A DNA stretch of 64,000 nt from Stenotrophomonas sp. SAU14A_NAIMI4_8 (GCF_003086695.1 NZ_CP025999.1:1104820-1168819), one strand, 5' to 3'. Shown: positions 8,858-17,704, counted from the stretch's first letter. Numbers and translations: made by a program. Notes: generated by a model not told the origin, from the sequence alone.

Positions 8858-10222
8858 ATGACCCACGCACCGCTGATCCACCCGCTGCCGCACCCGATCG
8901 ACCTGCTGGCCGTGCAGCAGCACGCCCCCGCGCGCTTCCCGCTGCTGATGGAGTCCACCGCCTCGGGTACCGCGCAGGGGCGCTGGAGCCTGCTGCTGGC
9001 CGCGCAGGGCGACCAGCTGCGGCTGGATGCCGATGGCCAGGTGCGTGACCAGCACGATGCGGTGCAGCCGGGCACCTTCCTGCAGGTGCTCGACCGCGCC
9101 TGGCAGGCCGAGCGCTTGCCGCACGACGGCAGCCACAGCCTGCCGTTCCGCGGCGGCTGGGCATTGATGCTGGACTACGAAGTGGCCAGCCAGATTGAAC
9201 CGGTGCTGCCAACGCGCGCGCGCGACGATGGCCGCCCCACCGCGCTGGCGCTGCGCTGCCCGGCTGCGCTGCTGCACGACCACGAAGCGAACGCCAGTTT
9301 CGTCATTGCCGAGGCTGACCAGCAGGTCCTGCTGGACGCGCTGGTGGCGCAGGCCGCGGCCGCGCTGCCCGAGGCCGGGCAGGGCTGGCAGCCGCCGCAG
9401 TCGGTGGGCGAAGACGCGCCGCAGCGCTTCACCGACGGCGTGCGCCGGGTGATCGATTACCTGCGCGCCGGCGATGTGTTCCAGGTGAACCTGTCGCGCC
9501 GCTGGAGCGCGCAGTTCGCCGCGCCGGTCAGCCCGCAGGCGCTGTACGCGCAGCTGCGTCGTGCCAACCCGGCACCGTTTGCCGGGCTGTTCAGTGCGCA
9601 CGGCCGCCATGTGGTCAGCTCATCGCCGGAGCGCCTGGTATCGGTGCACGCCGGCCACGCGCAGACCCGGCCGATTGCCGGCACCCGCCCGCGCTTCGAA
9701 GGTGACGACGATGCCGCGCGCATCCAGGAACTGGTCGGCCACCCCAAGGAGCGCGCCGAGCACGTGATGCTGATCGACCTGGAGCGCAACGACCTGGGCC
9801 GCATCTGCCTGCCCGGCACGGTGGTGGTGGATGAACTGATGACGGTGGAGAGCTACGCCCATGTGCACCACATCGTCAGCAACGTCAGCGGCCATCTGCG
9901 CCCTGACGTCACCCCCGGCGAAGTGATCGCCGCCACCTTCCCCGGCGGCACCATCACCGGCTGCCCGAAGGTGCGCTGCATGCAGATCATCAGCGAGCTG
10001 GAACAGGTGCCGCGCGGTGCCTACACCGGCGCCTTCGGCTGGCTGAACCGCGACGGCGACCTGGACCTGAACATCCTGATCCGCACCGCCGAAGTGGACG
10101 GCAGCGAAGTCAGTTTCCGTACCGGCGCCGGCATCGTGGTCGATTCGGACCCGGACAAGGAACTGGACGAGACCCGCGCCAAGGCCCGCGGCCTGCTGCG
10201 CGCGTTGGGCCAGCAGGGCTGA
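8858..10222 (+). CDS. pabB: Aminodeoxychorismate synthase component I
   Basis: A 454-residue chorismate-binding enzyme that makes 4-amino-4-deoxychorismate for folate. The C-terminal catalytic domain shows the block around residues 271-275, [19 protein letters not shown] near residue 365 and GAGIV near residue 425. The motif that is PIKGT in E. coli PabB (Lys nucleophile) reads PIAGT here, as in anthranilate synthase. PabB is nevertheless preferred because of the neighbourhood (fabF and mltG flank pabC in E. coli), and because trp genes are absent. Neither a glutaminase (PabA) nor PabC gene is adjacent. A trpE-like identity remains the alternative. Confidence 0.82.
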   Translation: MTHAPLIHPLPHPIDLLAVQQHAPARFPLLMESTASGTAQGRWSLLLAAQGDQLRLDADGQVRDQHDAVQPGTFLQVLDRAWQAERLPHDGSHSLPFRGGWALMLDYEVASQIEPVLPTRARDDGRPTALALRCPAALLHDHEANASFVIAEADQQVLLDALVAQAAAALPEAGQGWQPPQSVGEDAPQRFTDGVRRVIDYLRAGDVFQVNLSRRWSAQFAAPVSPQALYAQLRRANPAPFAGLFSAHGRHVVSSSPERLVSVHAGHAQTRPIAGTRPRFEGDDDAARIQELVGHPKERAEHVMLIDLERNDLGRICLPGTVVVDELMTVESYAHVHHIVSNVSGHLRPDVTPGEVIAATFPGGTITGCPKVRCMQIISELEQVPRGAYTGAFGWLNRDGDLDLNILIRTAEVDGSEVSFRTGAGIVVDSDPDKELDETRAKARGLLRALGQQG

Positions 10223-10229
10223 CCGGCCG

Positions 10230-10270
10230 GGGGTCAGATCCCTCGCGCGGCGCGCGAGGGCTCTGACCCC
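10230..10270. repeat. GGGGTC palindrome, copy 1
   Basis: A 41-nt palindrome whose outer arms are GGGGTCAGATCCC and GGGCTCTGACCCC and whose inner stem is TCGCGCG/CGCGCGA. One unpaired position (T opposite C) breaks the stem. It begins eight bases after the pabB stop. Confidence 0.85.
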
Positions 10271-10288
10271 CTACGATGACCGATCCTG

Positions 10289-10313
10289 GTGGGTGCCGAC
10301 CGTTGGTCGGCAC
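10289..10313. repeat. GTGG-headed REP, TGCCGACC subtype
   Basis: A single palindrome with GTGCCGACC/GGTCGGCAC arms and a variant GTGG head. It lies between pabB and mltG. Confidence 0.7.
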
Positions 10314-10390
10314 TGGCACACACCCCCATCATGACCCCACGCCACCGGGCACGGTATCCTGCACGGCGGAATCGCATTCAGAGGTAGTCC

Positions 10391-11452
10391 ATGGCGGGAG
10401 CCAAGCGCGGGTGTCTGTTCGTGGTAACGCTGCTGCTGGTGCTGGCCGCCGTGCTGGTCGGTGCGGGCGCGTGGTTCTTCCACCAGCAGAGCCAGTTCGC
10501 CGACCAGCCGATCAGCCCGTCCACCGACAGCGTGGTCATCGCCAGCGGCGACGGCCTGAACAGCGTACTGCGCAAGCTGCGCGACGCCGGCGTGGACGAA
10601 GGCCAGGACACCCAGTGGCAGCTGCTGGCGCGCCAGCTTGATGCCGCCGGCAAGCTGAAGGTGGGCGAGTACGCGCTGGACAACCGCCTGACCCCGCGCG
10701 AGCTGCTGCTGCGCATGCGTGCGGGCAAGGTGCTGCAGCACCGCGTCACGATCGTCGAAGGCTGGAACATCCGCCAGGTACGCGCTGCCCTGAAGCGCGC
10801 CGAACCGCTGCTGCACACCACCGATACCCTGGATGACGCTGCACTGATGCAGCGCCTGGGCTTCGGTGGCCAGCACCCGGAGGGCCGCTTCCTGCCGGAA
10901 ACCTATGTCTACCAGCGTGGCGACAGCGACCTGGACGTGCTCAAGCGTGCGCACGCGGCGATGGAAAAAGCCCTGGACGAAGCCTGGGAAAGCCGCGCGC
11001 CGGATCTGCCGATCAACACGCCCTACGAGCTGCTGACCCTGGCGTCGATCATCGAAAAGGAAACCGCGCTGGCCAGCGAGCGGCCGCAGATTGCCGGGGT
11101 GTTCATGCGCCGCCTGAAGATCGGCATGCGCCTGCAGACCGACCCCACGGTGATCTACGGCATCGGCGCGGCCTACGACGGCAACATCCGCCGCCGCGAC
11201 CTGACCACCGACACGCCCTACAACACCTACACCCGTGCCGGGCTGACGCCCACCCCGATCGCCATGCCCAGCCGCGATGCGCTGATGGCCGCCGCGCAGC
11301 CGGCACCGGGCAATGCGCTGTACTTCGTCGCCGTGGGCGATGGCAGCGGCGCACACGTGTTTTCGCCCAGCCTGGACCAGCACAACGCCGCCGTAGCCCG
11401 CTACCTGCAGCAGCTGCGCCAGCAACGCAACAAGGAGACCCCGGCGCAATGA
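10391..11452 (+). CDS. mltG: Endolytic murein transglycosylase
   Basis: MltG (YceG) is an inner-membrane enzyme that cuts nascent peptidoglycan strands and sets their length. It has 353 residues with one N-terminal membrane helix (about residues 9-28). A LysM-like part follows near residues 40-105. The YceG catalytic domain includes LTLASIIEKET, whose Glu is the expected catalytic residue, near residue 222. IGMRLQTDPTVIYG and NTYTRAGLTPTPIAMPS are family signatures. GAGGT precedes the ATG. It overlaps tmk by ATGA, so the two are probably translated together. Confidence 0.95.
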   Translation: MAGAKRGCLFVVTLLLVLAAVLVGAGAWFFHQQSQFADQPISPSTDSVVIASGDGLNSVLRKLRDAGVDEGQDTQWQLLARQLDAAGKLKVGEYALDNRLTPRELLLRMRAGKVLQHRVTIVEGWNIRQVRAALKRAEPLLHTTDTLDDAALMQRLGFGGQHPEGRFLPETYVYQRGDSDLDVLKRAHAAMEKALDEAWESRAPDLPINTPYELLTLASIIEKETALASERPQIAGVFMRRLKIGMRLQTDPTVIYGIGAAYDGNIRRRDLTTDTPYNTYTRAGLTPTPIAMPSRDALMAAAQPAPGNALYFVAVGDGSGAHVFSPSLDQHNAAVARYLQQLRQQRNKETPAQ

Positions 11453-12114
11453 GTTCCGCGCTGCTTCGCCACCCGCGTTTCGTCAGCCTGGAAGGCGGCG
11501 AGGGCGCGGGCAAGACCACCGCCATCAACGCCATCCGCGATTGCCTGCGCCGCCATGGCCACGAGGTGGTGCTGACCCGCGAACCGGGCGGCACGCCGCT
11601 GGCCGAGCGCATCCGCGGCCTGGTGCTGAAGCCCGACGCCGAGATTGCCGCCGAACCGCTCAGTGCCGAGGCCGAACTGCTGCTGGTGTTCGCCGCGCGT
11701 GCGCAGCATGTGCGCCAGGTGATCCAGCCGGCACTGCAGCGCGGTGCCTATGTGCTCAGTGATCGCTTCACCGATTCCAGCTACGCCTACCAGGGCGGTG
11801 GCCGCGGCCTGGACCCGCAGTGGATTGCCGATCTGGAGCGCCGCGCGGTGGGCCTGCTGCCGGGCCTGACCCTGCTGCTGGATGTGGACGTGGCCGTGGG
11901 CCGCGCCCGCGCCAATGGCCGCGATCTGTGGCCGGACCGCATCGAAAGCGAGCAGGACGATTTCTTCCAGCGCGTGCGCGAAGTGTTCCGCAGCCGCGCC
12001 CAGCAGGACCCGCAGCGCTTCGCCCTGATCGATGCCGGCCAGGTGCAGGAACGCGTGGCCGCCGATGTGGTGGCGCGCGTGGAGCAGTGGCTGCAGGCGG
12101 GGCAGGGCGCATGA
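11449..12114 (+). CDS. tmk: Thymidylate kinase
   Basis: Tmk phosphorylates dTMP to dTDP with ATP for DNA synthesis. It has 221 residues. The P-loop GGEGAGKTT lies near residues 16-24, TREPGGTP carries the substrate-binding part of the DR(X) region, and SDRFTDSSYAYQGGGR near residue 104 is the TMPK signature. The gene overlaps mltG and holB by four bases on each side, as part of a tightly coupled operon. Confidence 0.96.
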   Translation: MSSALLRHPRFVSLEGGEGAGKTTAINAIRDCLRRHGHEVVLTREPGGTPLAERIRGLVLKPDAEIAAEPLSAEAELLLVFAARAQHVRQVIQPALQRGAYVLSDRFTDSSYAYQGGGRGLDPQWIADLERRAVGLLPGLTLLLDVDVAVGRARANGRDLWPDRIESEQDDFFQRVREVFRSRAQQDPQRFALIDAGQVQERVAADVVARVEQWLQAGQGA

Positions 12115-13067
12115 GCACCTTTTCGCCCTGGCAGCAGCGCGCCTTCGACCAGACCGTGGCCGCGCTCGATGCCGACCGCCTGGGCCATGGCCTGTTGATC
12201 TGCGGCCCGGCCGGGCTGGGCAAGCGCGAAGTGGCGCTGGCCCTGGCCGACCATGTGCTGTCCCGCGGCGATGCGGCCCACGCCGCACGCACGCGCCAGT
12301 TGATTGCCGCCGGCACCCACCCGGACCTGCAGCTGGTCAGCTTCATTCCGAACAAGAGCGGCGACAAGCTGCGCACCGAGATCGTGATCGAGCAGGTGCG
12401 CGAGATCACCAACAAGCTGGCGCTGACCCCGCAGTACGGCGTGGCCCAGGTGGTGATCGTCGATCCGGCCGATGCGATCAACCGTTCGGCCGCCAACGCG
12501 TTGCTGAAGACCCTGGAAGAGCCGCAGCCTGGTCGTTACCTGTGGCTGATCAGCAGCGACCCGGCACGCCTGCCGCAGACCGTGCGCAGCCGTTGCCAGC
12601 GTCTGGAATTCAAGCTGCCACCGCATGACGAAGCCTTGGCCTGGTTGCTGCAGCAGGGCCACAGTGAAGCGGCCGCGCGCGAAGCGCTGGAGGCCGCGCG
12701 TGGCCATCCCGGCCAGGCCGATAACTGGCTTCGCGAAGACGGCCTGAGCCTGCGCCGCGAAGTGGGGCGCGAGCTGGAACAGCTGGCCGCCGGCAGGACC
12801 GGTGCGGTGGAGCTGGCGCAGAAGTGGTGTGGCGATGACAACGCGGCCCTGCGCCTGCGCTTCGCCGCCGACCTGGCGCTGGCCCAGGCCAGCACCGATG
12901 CCTTGACCACGCCGGAGCGATTGCACAAGCTTGCAGCCTGGTTCGATGCGGCCAATCGCACCCGCGACCTGCTGCGCACCACGGTGCGTGCGGATCTGGC
13001 GGTGGTCGAGCTGCTGCTGGCCTGGAACAAAGTCAACGAGCGGCCTGCCGCAAGGGGTAACCGATGA
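12111..13067 (+). CDS. holB: DNA polymerase III subunit delta-prime
   Basis: The delta-prime subunit is the rigid stator of the clamp loader, which opens the beta clamp onto DNA. It has 318 residues. The AAA-like motifs are GPAGLGKRE (P-loop remnant near residue 32), a THPDLQLV strand, ALLKTLEEP and RSRC near residue 163. In E. coli delta-prime a small zinc module with four Cys precedes the THPD motif; here that insert is shortened and has no Cys. The gene lies between tmk and pilZ with ATGA overlaps on both sides, as in other gammaproteobacteria. Confidence 0.93.
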   Translation: MSTFSPWQQRAFDQTVAALDADRLGHGLLICGPAGLGKREVALALADHVLSRGDAAHAARTRQLIAAGTHPDLQLVSFIPNKSGDKLRTEIVIEQVREITNKLALTPQYGVAQVVIVDPADAINRSAANALLKTLEEPQPGRYLWLISSDPARLPQTVRSRCQRLEFKLPPHDEALAWLLQQGHSEAAAREALEAARGHPGQADNWLREDGLSLRREVGRELEQLAAGRTGAVELAQKWCGDDNAALRLRFAADLALAQASTDALTTPERLHKLAAWFDAANRTRDLLRTTVRADLAVVELLLAWNKVNERPAARGNR

Positions 13068-13417
13068 GTGCCAGCAACGCCCGCCAGGGCATCCTGTCCC
13101 TGGCCGTGAAGGACAAGGCGGCGCTGTACAGCGCGTACATGCCATTCGTGAAGAATGGCGGCATCTTCGTGCCCACGCCCAAGCGCTACTTCCTGGGCGA
13201 CGAAGTCTTCCTGCTGCTGACCCTGCCCGATTCCAGCGAACGCCTGCCGGTGGCCGGCAAAGTGATCTGGGTCACCCCGGCCGGCGCACAGGGCAACCGC
13301 ACCGCCGGCATCGGCGTGCAGCTGGCCGACGGCCAGGAAGGCGAAACCGTGCGCCACAAGATCGAAACCCTGCTGGCCGGGCTGACCAGCTCGGACAAGC
13401 CCACCCACACCATGTAA
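13064..13417 (+). CDS. pilZ: Type IV pilus PilZ-domain protein
   Basis: A 117-residue PilZ protein required for type IV pilus assembly in Xanthomonas and Pseudomonas. It follows holB in both. The usual c-di-GMP motif RxxxR near the N-terminus is not visible, which fits the pilus-type PilZ proteins that do not bind the nucleotide and instead act by protein contacts (in Xanthomonas with PilB and FimX). The YMPFVKNGGIFVPT segment and a G-rich GIGVQLAD strand are characteristic. The start overlaps the holB stop. Confidence 0.93.
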   Translation: MSASNARQGILSLAVKDKAALYSAYMPFVKNGGIFVPTPKRYFLGDEVFLLLTLPDSSERLPVAGKVIWVTPAGAQGNRTAGIGVQLADGQEGETVRHKIETLLAGLTSSDKPTHTM

Positions 13418-13455
13418 GGCGGCGAACCCCGAAACACCCGAGATCCCGCCCCGTC

Positions 13456-13510
13456 GTAGAGTCGAGCTTGCTCGACTGCTCCTCCTCTGTAGCGTCGAGC
13501 CATGCTCGAC
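13456..13510. repeat. GTAG REP pair, TCGAGC subtype
   Basis: Two forward copies, 13456-13477 and 13489-13510, lie between pilZ and tRNA-Val. The second carries a CAT loop instead of TT. Confidence 0.85.
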
Positions 13511-13564
13511 GACAGCTCGACGACAGGCCTGAAAAAGCCCCGTGAACACAAATGTGAAAAAGTG

Positions 13565-13592
13565 TTGACGGCCTCAAAAAAGCCCCTATAAT
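13565..13592 (+). promoter_or_regulatory. Promoter of tRNA-Val
   Basis: TTGACG (13565-13570), a 16-bp spacer, and a consensus TATAAT (13587-13592), followed by GAGCGG. The tRNA begins about 20 bases further on. Confidence 0.8.
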
Positions 13593-13612
13593 GAGCGGCT
13601 CAGCAACACACC

Positions 13613-13687
13613 GGGCGGTTAGCTCAGCGGTAGAGCATTGCCTTCACACGGCAAGGGTCACAGGTTCGATCCCTGTACCGCCCACCA
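13613..13687 (+). tRNA. tRNA-Val (anticodon CAC)
   Basis: A complete cloverleaf of 75 nt including the encoded CCA. The acceptor arm is GGGCGGT/ACCGCCC, the D arm GCTC/GAGC, the anticodon arm TTGCC/GGCAA with loop TTCACAC, and the T arm ACAGG/CCTGT with TTCGATC. The anticodon CAC reads GUG codons. It has its own promoter and terminator. Confidence 0.97.
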
Positions 13688-13699
13688 TGTTGCAGAACG

Positions 13700-13730
13700 A
13701 AAAAAGCCTCCAGCAATGGGGGCTTTTTTG
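13700..13730 (+). terminator. Rho-independent terminator of tRNA-Val
   Basis: An AAAAAAGCC stem pairs with GGCTTTTTT around a small loop, giving a hairpin with a T-run directly after the tRNA. Confidence 0.85.
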
Positions 13731-13868
13731 TTGGCTGTGATTCGGATGAGCACGGATGGGTCGTGTGCGCTCACTCCAGAGGCCCTGTCGTTCCAAGCTC
13801 TTGCCGCTCAAAGAACGAGTGGCGTAGATTCGATGGACGCACACCCTGTGCCTTCATCAGGAGGGGCC

Positions 13869-14303
13869 ATGGAACGTCCCGGATTTTTTGCATGTACGCG
13901 ATCCTTCATCATGGCCGCAACGGTGGTGATGGCTATTGCGGGCTGCACATCATCATCTGACCTGGGTTCGCGCACTGTGGAAGCGGGCAGGAACCGGGGC
14001 GTGAGCGCGATGCTGGAGGAAATCCATGCGTCCCGGAAGGCGGTTGGATTCGAACAGTTGGATGTAAGTGCCATCGTCAGCCGCTATCTGCCGGCGGGGA
14101 CGCCACGCGTTGATGTGCTGGCGGCGCTACGGGAACAGCCGGGAGCCCGGATCATCGAGGATTCGCCCGCGACCTTGATTGTTCGCGATGACCAGGGCAA
14201 GGCGATGCTGGATCCAGACGCGCGCTCGGTGGTCATGACGTTTACCTTCGATGGCGCAGGCAAGCTTGCGCAAGTGCAGGCGGTGCACCTGAAGCATCAG
14301 TAG
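13869..14303 (+). CDS. Predicted lipoprotein of unknown function
   Basis: A 144-residue protein whose first 26 residues form a lipoprotein signal: basic start, hydrophobic core, and a lipobox IAGC. The mature part begins CTSSSD. No known domain is recognised. The C-terminal half alternates short beta-strand-like segments (TLIVRDDQG, VVMTFTFDGAGKLAQVQAV), recalling small periplasmic sensor-like lipoproteins. The ATG at 13869 was chosen for its CAGGAGGGG ribosome site; the frame is open further upstream. It lies alone after tRNA-Val and converges on the 299-residue membrane protein across a shared terminator. Confidence 0.7.
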   Translation: MERPGFFACTRSFIMAATVVMAIAGCTSSSDLGSRTVEAGRNRGVSAMLEEIHASRKAVGFEQLDVSAIVSRYLPAGTPRVDVLAALREQPGARIIEDSPATLIVRDDQGKAMLDPDARSVVMTFTFDGAGKLAQVQAVHLKHQ

Positions 14304-14416
14304 CGGAGCTTTCGTCACCTGCGTCATCGCTGGAGATGACCGTCCGATGTTCGAGTCTGTCCGCGATTCGGGCGGTGATGTGGAAGTTGGAGGCCCCTCA
14401 CTTCTCAGTGCATATG

Positions 14417-14442
14417 AAAAAACCGGCGCGGAGCCGGCTTTT
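14417..14442. terminator. Bidirectional terminator
   Basis: An A-run, CCGGC stem, GCGGA loop, GCCGG stem and TTTT. It serves both the plus-strand lipoprotein gene and the minus-strand membrane protein gene that converge here. Confidence 0.7.
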
Positions 14443-14456
14443 CCATTTTCGAGTGA

Positions 14457-15356
14457 TCAATGGTCCGAACTTCGGCCATGTCCAAAGATCGACAAATGGA
14501 TGCAGAGCTTCCGGGGCCTGGGCGCGATGGCTTGCTCAGAGATCGCAGCTGTCCCTGACAGGCGTCGAGCCAGATTCTGCGCGGAGAGGATCTGGATCAA
14601 GGCAAAGAACACGGACGCGCTCAGTCCGCCAAGCAGTACAGCACAGTAGATCCAGACAAGGCGCTGGGCTTTGACTTCCTCGTCGATCAAGCTGGAAAGC
14701 TCAGGGTCATTGAATACCTCGCACAGAATCTCCTGGTCTCGGCTGCTGGGCCAACTGGACGTCCCGTCGTTGCCTGGCCGCGTGGCATCCTTGCAGAGAG
14801 CATCCTTGTAGATGGTGGGATTTCCTTTGCGGATGCCTTCGCGTGGGGTGACATGATCGGCAGACAGCCAGATCTCGGTTCCCGTCTCCTTGAGTGATGT
14901 CATGAATTCCTTGTCGGTAGACATGCCGACGAAGAAGACTGCGGGCGTGAACAAGGCAAAGGCGAGCGCAAAAAACACGGGGGCGTGCCACGGGCGCGGC
15001 AGGGACTTCTCTCGCATCTTGAGCTCGACAATGTTGAAGGCTTTGCCGGCTCGGCTGATCAGTGACAACGGGACATCGTGGGCGAGGCCAAACGCGATGA
15101 TCCGCTCGGCCTCTGCGGCTGTTTGCGCCTTGATGCCAGTGCTGAATCGGAACGCGAACAGTGAGGATTCATCCAGGATGTGCTGGTTGATTGCATCGTG
15201 GGTCAGGTCCCGTCTTGAGACAAATAGCCGGATCAATCGCAGCCTTATGTGATGGAGCGACTCCGCGCGGTAGCAGAGATACATGAGGCCTAGAAGAATC
15301 AGCGCAGGCCCTAACGTTCCGGCTGCGATACTGAACTTGGGTATCTCAAACAGCAT
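14457..15356 (-). CDS. Membrane protein of unknown function
   Basis: A 299-residue protein that I do not recognise. It has a hydrophobic helix near residues 11-28, one around residues 126-144 and another around 233-257. A soluble, probably extracytoplasmic, region of about 85 residues with two or three Cys lies between the last two. A cytoplasmic helical part spans residues 30-120. The gene has a lower GC content and less biased codon use than its neighbours, which suggests acquisition by transfer. It is followed on the same strand by the terminator at 14417. No catalytic motif is visible. Confidence 0.65.
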   Translation of the reverse strand: MLFEIPKFSIAAGTLGPALILLGLMYLCYRAESLHHIRLRLIRLFVSRRDLTHDAINQHILDESSLFAFRFSTGIKAQTAAEAERIIAFGLAHDVPLSLISRAGKAFNIVELKMREKSLPRPWHAPVFFALAFALFTPAVFFVGMSTDKEFMTSLKETGTEIWLSADHVTPREGIRKGNPTIYKDALCKDATRPGNDGTSSWPSSRDQEILCEVFNDPELSSLIDEEVKAQRLVWIYCAVLLGGLSASVFFALIQILSAQNLARRLSGTAAISEQAIAPRPRKLCIHLSIFGHGRSSDH

Positions 15357-15436
15357 GCTTCACTGATCCATGTTGAAGGGTGTTCAACGGGATCGGCTGA
15401 GGTGGGTCAAACTTTACTTGTGCGATGTGAGACTGC

Positions 15437-15862
15437 TCAGCTACGCGGCTGATCATGACACCTCGCATCATGCAGCTCCACACGAACACGCTCCGCCAGT
15501 TGCCGCGCAGCAAACAACAAGCCATCGCGATGACCATCACCCAGATGCTCGTGTGGCTGCCCCTGCACACGTGCACGCTCATCGGCATGCAGCAGCTCCA
15601 GTGCGGTGGCCAGCGCGGCCAATGAGCGGCTGATCGAGGCCACGCAAGGCGCACTGAGCATCTGCGTAGCGCAAGCCTGGCCGTCCTCCGCATCACCGAT
15701 GCGGATCGCCTGCAGCTGGGCAAGGAACAGGGATTGATCCGTGGCGGGCGAGGCGTCGCGCAACGCGCACTCGATTTCTCGGGCAATGTCGTCGGGCACG
15801 TCGCTGGCAATATCGCCGATGAGCGCGTGCAGGCGGGGATGGAGGCTGGATCGATTGGTCAT
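15437..15862 (-). CDS. Small soluble protein of unknown function
   Basis: A 141-residue, mostly helical protein without recognised domain. The ATG at 15862 was chosen because the upstream frame translates a hairpin and non-coding DNA. The protein begins MTNRSSLHPRLHALIGDI and is rich in Ala, His and Arg. It lies about 80 bp upstream of the 299-residue membrane protein gene on the same strand, so the two could form an operon. A perfect hairpin lies just before its start codon. Alternative: a non-coding frame in a GC-rich region, but the length and amino-acid balance favour a gene. Confidence 0.5.
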   Translation of the reverse strand: MTNRSSLHPRLHALIGDIASDVPDDIAREIECALRDASPATDQSLFLAQLQAIRIGDAEDGQACATQMLSAPCVASISRSLAALATALELLHADERARVQGQPHEHLGDGHRDGLLFAARQLAERVRVELHDARCHDQPRS

Positions 15863-15885
15863 GGCGAAACCCTCACTGGCGTAAG

Positions 15886-15909
15886 GCCACCTTCTGCAAG
15901 GAAGGTGGC
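15886..15909 (-). promoter_or_regulatory. Perfect hairpin in the leader of the 141-residue gene
   Basis: GCCACCTTC and GAAGGTGGC form a 9-bp perfect stem with a TGCAAG loop, about 25 bases upstream of the start codon. It could be a leader structure or a terminator of something transcribed upstream. Confidence 0.4.
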
Positions 15910-16404
15910 GGACGGTGCGGGTTGGCGTACCAAGGCAAACGAACTTCCATCGAGAAGAAGGCCTGGCGGATCGGACGATCCCCACGCACCGGCCGCCATG
16001 AAAGGCCAGCGGTGCATTCTCTCTGCTGTGGTGTGACCCGCAGCGATGGATGTTCATTTGTTTATTCGAGACGCCAATCCCGACCAAGGCAACGTGCCCC
16101 GGCAGGCCGAGCATCGGCGCGTTCCAGCACGAACGTCACTGAGGAAAGTTGCCATTCCACGGGAGATTTCACTTCTGTGAGCAGCACCACACACCACCTG
16201 CGCACGCGATCACCAACAGCGTGCGCTGACGATCTCCAACACGCGTAAGCAACCCACCAGTGCCCAGCGCCACCCGGCCGTTCGCGTCACAAACCCCAAA
16301 TCCATCTTTACAACCGTTTTAAGACGGATATGTCGCATTTGCCCCTTCGGTACGACACCCCATGCGGATAGCGTTGTCACCAGACGTTTTCAACACGCGA
16401 GGGA
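15910..16404. other. Gene-poor region upstream of the methyltransferase
   Basis: About 500 bp without a convincing gene. It is less GC-rich than its surroundings. Short open frames on both strands lack ribosome sites and codon bias. No repeat of the tRNA-Val 3' end is seen. Confidence 0.5.
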
Positions 16405-16410
16405 GTGCCG

Positions 16411-17142
16411 ATGTCTGCCCACTACGACAGCATGGTCGATCAGTACGTAGCCTATGCGGGGGCTTCGCCCACGCGCCCCATCGAAGTGCGCACCCTGCTG
16501 CAGCTGGCCGGCCCGCTGCAGGGGCGCGATGTGCTGGACCTGGCCTGTGGCTCGGGCTACTACGGCCGCGTGCTGCTGCGCCATGGCGCGCGCAGTGCGG
16601 TGGGCGTGGACCAGTCGCAGGGCATGATCGACTTCGCCCGTGCGCTGTCGCGGCACAGCAACGACGACATGCAGTTCCACACCCGTGACGTGCTGGACAT
16701 GGCCGACATCGGTACGTTCGACATCGTGGTGGCGGCCTGGTTGTTCAACTATGCGGAGTGCCCGGCCACCCTGCAGGCGATGTTCGCTGCGGTGGAGCGC
16801 CACCTGAAGCCTGGCGGTCGGCTGGTGGTGCAGACCTTCAATCCCGATTACCGGCTGGCGCTGGGCGACTACGCGCAGTACGGGGTGAAGGTGCTGGAAG
16901 AACAGCCCTGGCAGGACGGTGCGCGGCTGCGCCTGCAGTTTCCCGGCACGCCGCCGGCGCAGGTCACCAACTATCGTTGGCCGCGCACGCACTACGAAGA
17001 GGCCGCCGTGCTGGCCGGTTTCGCGCGACCGCAGTGGCATGAGCCGCAGCTGGATGCCGAAGACGTGGCGCGCCATCCCCCCGGCTACTGGAACGACTAC
17101 GTGCACAACTGCATGTCGGTGAACCTGCTCTGCCAGCGCTGA
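16411..17142 (+). CDS. Class I SAM-dependent methyltransferase
   Basis: A 243-residue soluble methyltransferase with the standard motif order: LDLACGSGYYGR (motif I, near residue 42) binding S-adenosylmethionine, GVDQSQGMID (motif II), FDIVVAAWLFNY (motif IV) and LKPGGRLVVQTF (motif V). The substrate is not predictable; the fold is close to small-molecule and ubiquinone-type methyltransferases. AGGGAG precedes the ATG at 16411; a GTG at 16405 is the alternative. It stands alone between the tRNA islet and the small gene at 17264. Confidence 0.85.
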   Translation: MSAHYDSMVDQYVAYAGASPTRPIEVRTLLQLAGPLQGRDVLDLACGSGYYGRVLLRHGARSAVGVDQSQGMIDFARALSRHSNDDMQFHTRDVLDMADIGTFDIVVAAWLFNYAECPATLQAMFAAVERHLKPGGRLVVQTFNPDYRLALGDYAQYGVKVLEEQPWQDGARLRLQFPGTPPAQVTNYRWPRTHYEEAAVLAGFARPQWHEPQLDAEDVARHPPGYWNDYVHNCMSVNLLCQR

Positions 17143-17263
17143 GCGGCACCGCTCAGGACGGAAGGGGGCGGGGCGCGCCGCAGGGGGTGGTTGCGACCTG
17201 CCTCCCTCCGTCCCCTTGCGCGGGCTTGGGTATGCTGGGGCGGCCTTCCTGCATGTGCCTGCC

Positions 17264-17704
17264 ATGAACGAACGACGTACCGCGCTCATTTCCGCCCTGC
17301 GCAGCGCCGGCTGCAGCGATCCGGCCAGCTGGGCCGACAGCGAACTGCGCGAAGACATTCCGCAGTTCGCCCGCTTCCTGGTGCTGCGCGACGTGCATCG
17401 CTTGGCCGACGATGTCGATTCGGCGCTGGCCGAAACGCTGTTCGATCGCGATGATCTGGCCGACACCCTGCAGGCCCTGCGCAGTGCGGTGCCCGCCGCC
17501 GCGCTGGAGGCGTTGCTGCGCGCCTACGGCCAAGCGCTGGGCAACAGCTTCGTGATGGCGGTGGACGAAGGCCCGTCGATGCGCGAAGACGGCATGCCCG
17601 GGTGGGTACTGATGGAAACTGACGCAGATGACACGCCCAGCGGCCGCTTGATCCAGGGCCTGCACGAAGACTATCTGGACTTCGCAACGTCCGTCGCGCC
17701 GTAG
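17264..17704 (+). CDS. Small acidic protein of unknown function
   Basis: A 146-residue soluble, helical, acidic protein that I cannot assign. The ATG at 17264 fits a start MNERRTALISALRSAG. It lies about 130 bp upstream of the SWIM/MoxR operon on the same strand, with a GC-rich hairpin (GCCCGGC/GCCGGGC, about 17710-17742) between, so it is probably a separate unit. Length and composition recall small immunity or SMI1-like proteins, but no motif supports that. Confidence 0.55.
   Translation: MNERRTALISALRSAGCSDPASWADSELREDIPQFARFLVLRDVHRLADDVDSALAETLFDRDDLADTLQALRSAVPAAALEALLRAYGQALGNSFVMAVDEGPSMREDGMPGWVLMETDADDTPSGRLIQGLHEDYLDFATSVAP

Noticed and set aside
15734..16248. Short plus-strand frames of about 100 codons
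   Set aside because: They overlap the 141-residue gene or its leader and lack ribosome sites.
13613..16410. Integrated element at tRNA-Val
   Set aside because: No integrase and no second copy of the tRNA 3' end was found, so only an unspecific islet is reported.
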